Source of the DNA: Larus michahellis
Lineage: Eukaryota; Chordata; Aves; Charadriiformes; Laridae
Direction: 5' to 3'
NCBI RefSeq assembly: GCF_964199755.1
Contig: NC_133897.1
Span: forward strand, 169,436,511-169,500,510
Length of the DNA stretch: 64,000 nt
The position numbers and the translations under genes were made by a program. Under the pieces are notes generated by a model that saw only the letters and a program-made list of their open reading frames with translations, searched no databases and was not told the DNA's origin. Shown in pieces: positions 22,986 to 31,400 of this stretch (the stretch's first letter is position 1; each line of letters begins with the position of its first letter).

Positions 22986-25130
22986 GTGGTGGGGTGAAAG
23001 CTGCGGGGGCGGGGGGGGGGGGGGGGGGCGAAGCAGAGCCCCCGGTTTGAGCCGGGTCGCAGCGGGGGGGAGGGAGCAGCAGGGTGGAAACTGCCCCCCC
23101 CCCCGGCTGCGATGGGATCCCCTTCGGAGGAAGGTGCCGGGTCTCTTCTGCCCACCTTGCCAAAGGGGAAGCCCAGCTCCGGCCCCGGCTCTACCTGTGG
23201 GGGTCACGGAGTCATGGAATGGGTTGGGTGGGAAGGGACCTGCAGAGGCCACCCAGTGCCACCCCCTGCCCCGGGCAGGGACATCTTCAACTAGACCTGG
23301 TTGCCCAAAGCCCCGTCCAACCTGGCCTTGAACCCCTCCAGGGATGGGGCAGCCACAGCTTCTCTGGGCAACCCGGGCCAGGGGCTCACCAGCTTCATCG
23401 TGGAGAATTTCTGCCTTATTTTTAATCTCAATCTCCCCTCTTTCGGTTTAAAACCCGTCCCCCTCGTCCCGTGGCTCCCCTCCCTGCTCCAGAGTCCCTC
23501 CCCAGCTTTCCCGGAGCCCCTTGAGGGACTGGAAGGAAGGTCTCCCCCGACTCCGAGGTGGTATAGGGCAGCTGGGGCCGGACCGGTGCCTCTGTGGGTG
23601 TTTCCTGCGCAAGCAGAGGCAGCCGAGGGAGGGGTGGGGGGGTGGCAGCGGCCCCACAGCATCCCCTGGCACCATCGTCCCGGCACTGCCCCTCCTCAGC
23701 ACTCAGCAGTGACACCTGGACCTTGCGTCCAGCAGGGCTCGGGTGTCAGTAGGGTTCAGAGTGAACAAGAAGAGCTGCTGTTCGAGGCAGGAGCGATCCG
23801 TGCCCGGCACTGGTGGGGCGGGGGGGAGGGTGTTGGGGGGCGGTGGAGAGGCCGCGTGGGGGGTCTGTGGCAGGAGGCGTCCCGCGAGCTCTTGGCCCTG
23901 GCACGGTGCAGCCGGTGCCCGTGGGCTCCATCGCTCCCTCAACTGCCTCTGCACCGCGGGAGGGGGGCCGGGGGGGGGGCGCAGGCGGCTGCTGGGCCAT
24001 TCCCATGGGACAGCCCCAGGAGGGGCAGGGAATCGGGCTACAGCAGGGTTGGGGCCATGCCAGACCCCCCCCTTCCCCAGCCTCAGGGGACAAGTGGGGG
24101 ACGCCCCATCTCCCTCCACCCCCCCCCCGCCCCCCCTCCTTCGACTCGTGAAGCGGAAGCCCTGGGTGGGCTCTTCGCCAGCCCTGGCCCACGGCCCCAC
24201 TCCGGGACAAGCCCAGGCGAGGCGGGTCCCCGCAGCGGGGGGGTCCCGTGGGGTGCTGTGTCCCGGCACCCCCCCAGCCACGTGGGTGCGTGGCTCAGGG
24301 AAGCTCCCGGCCGGATCCCTCCAGGGAAGGGCCAGTTCCCGTGGCCGCTGTGGCCCACGGCCGGCGCTGAGCTTGTGCGTGGGGTGCCGAGGGCAGCACG
24401 TGGGGCTCCTCTGCAGGGGCCGTGGCCAGGGGTGACCCCAGGGACTATGTGGGGGGGTGGGGTGGGGTGGGGGGTGATGCCCGGGGGGTTAGAGGGGTGC
24501 TGGGGGTGGGGGCCGAATGCATTTTGGGCACGGCTGGGGCTGGCCGCTCGCCGTGTCCCTGCACCGGGGGCGCATGGGGCTGGCTGTGGGGCAGCGGCTG
24601 TTGGGGTTCCCCTTGGCGGGTGCGTGTCCCCAGCCCAGGTGCGTGTCCCCAAACCAGGTGCGTGTCCCCAGCCCGCGTACGGGGGCTGGGACCTGCTGCA
24701 GCCCAGGAGCCACCGTGTCCCCGGGGCTGGCGCGTGGTGGGGGCAGCCTGGCAGGGTGAGGGGGGAGCCTTCCTTCCCCCCCAGCCTGGGGCACTCCGGC
24801 GAGGGAGGGCTGGCGACGCGCAGCCCAGCTCCAGCTCGGCAGGACGCAGCCGCCATGGTGGGGGGTGGCTTCCCCACGGGGACGGGACAAGACGATGCCA
24901 ATGTCACCGTGCGGGAGCAGCTCTCGCGGCCGGGGCCGTGGTGAGCTCCGGGGCCAGGCAGTGACGGCCAACACCGAAAAGCTGCGGGGAAGGAGGGCAG
25001 CCGTGGGGCACCGCGCTGGGCCGGGGGAGGCAGCGGCACCGCGTGGGTTTTGGCACAGGGCCGGGGGGGATCCGCGCGTCCCCACAGCCCCCGTCCAGCC
25101 CGGGCCGAGCCGACAACGCAGGACAAAGCG
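22986..25130. other. Convergent spacer between MROH1 and BOP1
   Basis: About 2.1 kb, holding a G run just past the MROH1 end, one reverse CR1 copy (23206-23548) and a small triplicated 20-bp repeat near 24617-24675. Long open frames here are GC-driven shadows. I see no gene. Confidence 0.6.
23206..23548 (-). mobile_element. CR1 LINE copy
   Basis: Reverse tail cacggagtcatggaatgggt followed by the conserved CR1 blocks, ending near ccttgagggactggaaggaa. It lies between MROH1 and BOP1. Confidence 0.9.
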
Positions 25131-25153
25131 GCGCAGGATTGTACCCAAAAGAG

Positions 25154-25159
25154 TTTAAT
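25154..25159 (-). terminator. BOP1: BOP1 polyadenylation signal ATTAAA
   Basis: On the - strand ATTAAA follows the BOP1 stop by about 150 bp. It is the commonest variant of the signal. Cleavage is expected near 25130-25140. The 3'UTR is therefore short, about 170 bp. Confidence 0.7.
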
Positions 25160-25305
25160 GAGCAAGGCCCCAGGAGTCCGTGTGCGGGAGCGACGGTCCC
25201 GGCAGGGCGCGGTGGTGCCGGCGCTGCCCCGTCGCCCGCAGGGCGTTGGCGTCGGCGTCGGGCTCCGGGGGGGGTGGGGGGGGCCGCGCTGGAGCTGGGG
25301 GGCAG

Positions 25306-25459
25306 CTACGTGTAGAGGCGGACGGTGCCGTCGGCGCCGGAGGAGAAGACCCAGGGTTGGGTGGGGTGGAAGAGGACGTCGAGGACGCCCAGGTCCAAGG
25401 TTATCGCGTGGCCCTTCAGCACCTTCACGGGCACCAGCAGCGGGTTCTGCAGCAGGTCG
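25306..25459 (-). CDS. BOP1: BOP1 last exon, coding part
   Basis: Encodes [24 protein letters not shown], then [21 protein letters not shown] and TAG. It closes the propeller. Acceptor cccaccgcag. Confidence 0.96.
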
Positions 25460-28400
25460 CTGCGGTGGGAGAGACGGGTCAGCGCGGGGCTTCGGCTCCC
25501 GCCACGGGGTACCCCCAGAGTCACCCCCCAAGTGTTGCACCCCCCCCCCACCACCGCCACCACCACCCAAGGCGCAGGCGGCACCGCAGCCCCTCCAGGG
25601 CTCTGCCGGGGGGGAGAGGGGACCCGACACCCAACATCCCCCCCGCTACCTACTTGTAGACCATGCCGTGGCAAACGATGACGGTCCCGTCGTCGGAGCC
25701 CGAGGCGAAGAGCGGGTAGTGCTTGTGGAAGGCCACGCTGCGCAGCGCTTTCTTGTGGTGCCTGCGAAGACGGTTGGCGGGGGGGCCGCGTCAGGGCAAG
25801 GTTGTGGGCGGGGGGGACACGACGGACGGGACGCTTTGCCCTCGTCCCAACCCTTGGGGACAACGCGCCTGGCTCCGCGCACGGCCGGGAGTTACGGACG
25901 CCGAGCTCGGCCGCGAATGGCCGTGCGTATGGGAGGGGAGGGGACCATCCTGCCGCCAGGTCCCGGGAGAGGGAAAAGCTCCGGGAAGAGGCCCCGTGGG
26001 GTTTTTTTGGGGGGGAAGGAAAGCGGGGGGGGGCTGTGGGCAGGTTAATGGGGGCTGACCGTGGCCCCGGGGCTCACCGCAGCAGCTGGTAGGGTCTGGT
26101 GGAGAGGTCCAGGTCGAACCAGGCCAGTTTGCTGTCGTAGCTGCCGCAGATGATGTTGTCACCTGGGAGAGGGAAGAAGGTTATTAACGGGGTCGCCAGC
26201 GAACCCCCGGCGTCCTGCCTGCACCCAGAGCCCTGCCTGCACCCAGAGTCCTGCCTGCACCGAGCCCTGCCTGCACCCAGAGCCCTGCCAGCACCCAGAG
26301 TCCTGCCTGCACCCAGAGCCCTGCCAGCACCCAGAGTCCTGCCTGCACCGAGCCCTGCCTGCACCCAGAGCCCTGCCAGCACCGAGTCCTGCCTACACCC
26401 AGAGTCCTGCCAGCACCGAGCCCTGCCTGCACCCAGAGCCCTGCCAGCACCCAGAGCCCTGCCTGCACCCAGAGCCCTGCCTGCACCAAGCCCTGCCTGC
26501 ACCCAGAGGCCTGCCTGCACCGAGCACTGCCTGCACCCAGAGCGCTGCCTGCACCCAGAGTCCTACCTGCACCGAGCCCTGCCTGCACCCAGAGTCCTGC
26601 CTGCACCCAGAGCCCTGCCAGCACCCAGAGTCCTGCCTGCACCGAGCCCTGCCTGCACCCAGAGCCCTGCCAGCACCGAGTCCTGCCTACACCCAGAGTC
26701 CTGCCAGCACCGAGCCCTGCCTGCACCCAGAGCCCTGCCAGCACCCAGAGCCCTGCCTGCACCCAGAGCCCTGCCTGCACCAAGCCCTGCCTGCACCCAG
26801 AGGCCTGCCAGCACCCAGAGTCCTACCTGCACTGAGCCCTGCCTGCACCCAGAGCCCTGCCAGCACCCAGAGCCCTGCCTGCACCCAGAGCCCTGCCTGC
26901 ACCAAGCCCTGCCTGCACCCAGAGGCCTGCCAGCACCCAGAGTCCTACCTGCACTGAGCCCTGCCTGCACCCAGAGCCCTGCCAGCACCCAGAGCCCTGC
27001 CTGCACCCAGAGCCCTGCCTGCACCAAGCCCTGCCTGCACCCAGAGGCCTGCCAGCACCCAGAGTCCTACCTGCACTGAGCCCTGCCTGCACCCAGAGCC
27101 CTGCCTGCCCGGAGCCCTGCCTGCACCAAGCCCTGCCTGCACCCAGAGGCCTGCCAGCACCCAGAGTCCTGCCTGCACCCAGAGCCCTGCCTGCACCCCA
27201 GGCAGCCCATTCTGAGCGGGCCGCTCCGTACCGGCTCACAAGACCCGGTGGCTCCTCGGGGAGCACAGAGGCCGCGTACCTCCAGGGTGGATGGCCATGC
27301 TGGACACCCACTTGCAGTTGGTCATCAGCTTCTTGGTGAGCTCCTGCTTGAGGAGGTTGTAGACACGGACGTAGCGCTGGGTGGCCACGAAGAAGTAGGG
27401 CCGGATGGGGTGGAAGAGCACGCACTGCACCAGCCCCTTGCTCTTGCGGAAGGGGTTCTGGCTCCAGCGCTTGCTGGTCTGGTGAATCAGCACCTGCATG
27501 TTGCTGTTGTCGGACACGACGCTGGCGAAGTAGTCGCCTTTGCCGTGCCAGGTCACCTGCTTCACGGCCTGCGGAGAGCGGGGAAGCGGCGGGGGGACAG
27601 CCAGCCGTCAGAGCCATCAGCCTCCCCGGGACGTCACCCACCGCCCCAGGGGGGACACCCCACCGGCTCCCCGTGGGGGTGTCCCCGGTCCCCACCTTGC
27701 TGTGCTGGACCACCAGCCGGACGCCTTTGCTGTGTTCCTCCACGGTGGCCGTCGCCCACTGCACGGGCTGGACCCGCTCCTCCTCCGGCGCCACGTAGGA
27801 CTCCAGCAGCTGGTCGGTGGCCCCGTAGAGCAGCTTGTCCCCAAGGCAGGGGTTCACCAGCAGCACCGACTGCTCCCTGAAGCACAGGACGAGCACCCGG
27901 GTCAGGGCACCACCAAGGAAACCCTTCTGCAAGCCCTGCACCCCCACGCGATGGCCCCGCACGGGGCCAGGGCCATGGGGAGGGATGTGTGGGATGCCAC
28001 GAGTCCCCCTTCCGTGAGCCGGCAAAAAGAGGGAGAACACGGGGGAGCTCTGTCATCGCCCAGGTGACCCAGGGAGGATGGCGGGGACCGACTGGTTCCT
28101 CCAGAGCAGGAGGAATGAAGGACGAGGGCCGCCACAAGGAGAATGAGGGCCACCAAACGAAGCGAGGGGCAGGGTCACAGCGAGCAGAGGTGGCTTTGCG
28201 CACCACAGCGTGGCCATCCTCGCTGCCGGGGGTGCCACGGGTTTACAGGTGCTCCTTGGGGAGGCCGGACGGGCTTTGGGAGAGGAAATCCAGCTCGCGG
28301 AGCTGCCGGCTGGAGGACGGAGAGGGCCACGTCGGGAAAACTCACACACAGACGGCCACCAGGCAGATGGTGGGGTTGGGGTTCCAGGCCACGCTCTTCA

Positions 28401-31400
28401 CCACGCCGCCCACGGGCAGGGTCTTCATGCAGCGAGCCGTGCAGACCTCCCAGAACCGCACCGTGCAGTCATCCGAGCCTGCAGGACGGGGGCAAGGTGA
28501 GGCAGGGCCGGGGGACAGGGACGCTGCACTGGGGGCCGCCATGGCTCGGCTCAGCAGCACGGGGCTCCAGGTCACGTCCCCAAGCCGGAGGGGAGAGCAG
28601 CCCCGTGGCCCCGTCCCTGCTCGCAGCCTCTGGGGACGAGCGCCGGGAGCAGCGAGAGGGACGCAGCCCGCGATTCCCCAACAGCTTCTCCGCGCGACAC
28701 CAGCTCCAGCACCACGAAGGCGAGACGTGACCGGGGACCGCTGCCCAGAGAACAGGCCCCCACCCCGCTCCCTCCAGCGCCGCGTCCCTGCTCCCGTTCC
28801 CCGGCTGCCGGCGCAGCTGCCGTGCTGGCAGCGGGCCCGGTTCGGCTCTCGGCACGGCACGGCACGGCACGGCACAGCGCTCTCGAGCCACGAGATGCCA
28901 GCAGGCAGCTCCCCGGGGCAGGCTTTTCCGCGGGCAGGCACGGCGGGAGCAGGTAGCCGGTGGCGCGCGCGCACACGCGCGCGTGTGTCCCCCCGTAGGT
29001 CCGGGTTATTTTTAACGCCTGATCTCAGCCACTTTCCCAGCCCGGGGCCAGGAATTCCACGTTGTGCAACCGACCGACACCGCGGCCACCGGGAGCTGGC
29101 AGCCTGGAAACTCCAGCGCTATAAAAAGCACATGTGCCTTTGTGGGCTGTTAAACTGCCATCTGCTCTCCATCTCCAGCCTCCGGCCGGCCGCGCAGGGC
29201 TCCGCGTTTACTCCTCCAGCCTCACTTTCTCCACTGCGGAGCGGGAGGGACGCAGGCTCCTTGGGTGGGGTCCCGAGAGCGGCTGGAAAAACCCACGGAG
29301 CCTTCTGGAGGCAACGCGCCTTCCCGCAGGAAGGCGTCGGGGGGCGGAGGCGAGGGGGGACACATACACACACACGCCGCAGGGACTCCCAGGGATGCTC
29401 CCAGCCTCCGGCCAAGGCTTCCCCAACAGCCGCGCGCTGCCGGAGGGGGCTGGCAGGCTCCTCGGCACCCGGCAGCACACGGGAGCCCCGGCTCTCACAC
29501 GGGCCCGGCTGCCCCAAGCCCCACACCGGCGTGGGGTGACACCGGGACCGGCTCCAGCGCTGGGGCCAGGCCGGCAGTGCCCAGGGTGTCCGGGATGCCC
29601 AGGCCGGCAGGGCAAGGAGGGGGGTGGATTCTGCCCCTCTGCTCCGCTCGGGGGAGACCCCCCTGCAGTGCTGCCTCCAGCCCCGGGGACATCGGGAGGA
29701 CACGGAGGTGTCGGAGCGGGGCCGGAGGAGGCCCCGGAGATGCTGGGAGGGCTGGAGCCCCTCTGCTGGGAGGACAGGCTGAGAGAGCTGGGGGGGTTCA
29801 GCCTGGAGAAGAGAAGGCTCCGCGGAGACCTTCCAGTCCCTCAAGGGGCTCCGGGAAAGCTGGGGAGGGACTCTGGAGCAGGGAGGGGAGCCACGGGACG
29901 AGGGGGAAGGGTTTTAAACCAAAAGAGGGGAGATTGAGATTAAAAATAAGGCAGAAATTCTCCATGATGAAGCTGGTGAGCCCCTGGCCCAGGTTGCCCA
30001 GAGAAGCTGTGGCTGCCCCATCCCTGGAGGGGTTCAAGGCCAGGTTGGCCGGGGCTTTGGGCAACCAGGTCTGGTTGAAGATGTCCCTGCCCAGGGCAGG
30101 GGGTGGCACTGGGTGGCCTTTGACGGTCCCTTCCCACCCAAACCATTCGGTGATTTGCCGATTCCATGTCTGGGGAGCGAATCCTTACCTGACACCAGCC
30201 ACTGCCCGCTGGGAGAGACGCTGAGACAACGCACCAGGCTGGTGTGACCACGATAGACCTGGGGAGGGAGACGGGAGGTGGGCGAGGGCCCCACGCAGCC
30301 CAGAGGCTCCTCTGTGGGGACCTCCCCCCACCTCCCCGGGGACAGGAGAGGGGACCTGGGGTCATTTGTGCCTAGAGGAAAGCAGAGGAAAGCGGACCCC
30401 ACTGGGTGACCAGACCTGGAGCCCGGCTCTTTTCCTGGGGCAGGTCCCTGGCTCTACCCATCCGCAATGGAACTGATCCCAGTCCTGGATCAGGCAGGAC
30501 CCTGCTGCTGCCTGGCTCTGCCCGACACGGGTGGGCTTCAGGGCAAGTCCTCTCCCTCCGGGGCGAGCAGGCTGTGCCCAGAACAGCCGGTACGGGGGCG
30601 TGGGGACACCAGGTCTCACCAGGACCTGCTTGGACACCACCCCCGCCCCGGCTCCGCGCATCCACTCACCAGGGCCTGGGTGGTGGGGAAGGGCTGTAGG
30701 TCCCGCGGCTTCGGCAGCTTGGGGATCAGGTCCTCGGGGTCCACGTTGACCTGTGAAAAGCAGGCGGTGAGACACAGCCAGGGTGTACCTCGTCCCTCCG
30801 TCGTCATCCCGCCCCAGCAGCGGTGCTGGTGTCCTCCGTGCCCCGGGGCAGGCTCCGGCTGGAAAGCCCAGGCTCGGGGCTCTGAGCTGGGACGGGGCGG
30901 GGGGCGGAATCACAGGACAGCGTTTGTGTAGGCATGGGCATGGCCCCCTTCCAGCTCAGGAGCTCTGCGGCGCTGCGGGACTGGCGTTGGGGGCAGGTGA
31001 GGGGCGAGAGCAAGGGTTTAGGAAAGGCAGGTCCTGCCTGACGAACCCGATCTCCTTCTATGACAAAATGACCCGATTATTGGATGAGGGAAAGGCTGTG
31101 GACATCGTCTACCTAGACTTTCGAAAAGCATTTGACACCGTCCCCCATAGAATTCTCATGGAAAAACTGGCGGCTCATGGCTGGAATGAGCATACGATCT
31201 GCTGGATCAAGCACTGGCCGGATGGTCCCAAAGAGTGGTGGTCAACGGAGTTAACTCCAGCTGGTGGCCGGTCACAAGTGGTGTCCCTCAGGGCTCAGTG
31301 TTGGGACCATTTCTATTTAACGTCTTTACTGACGACCTTGATAAGGACATAGAGCGTGTCATCAGCAAGTTTGCAGATGACGCGAAGCTCAGCGGGAGCG

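Noticed and set aside
24083..25630. 515-codon frame on the - strand overlapping the end of BOP1
   Set aside because: It overlaps the real BOP1 last exon out of frame and reflects high GC with few stop codons.
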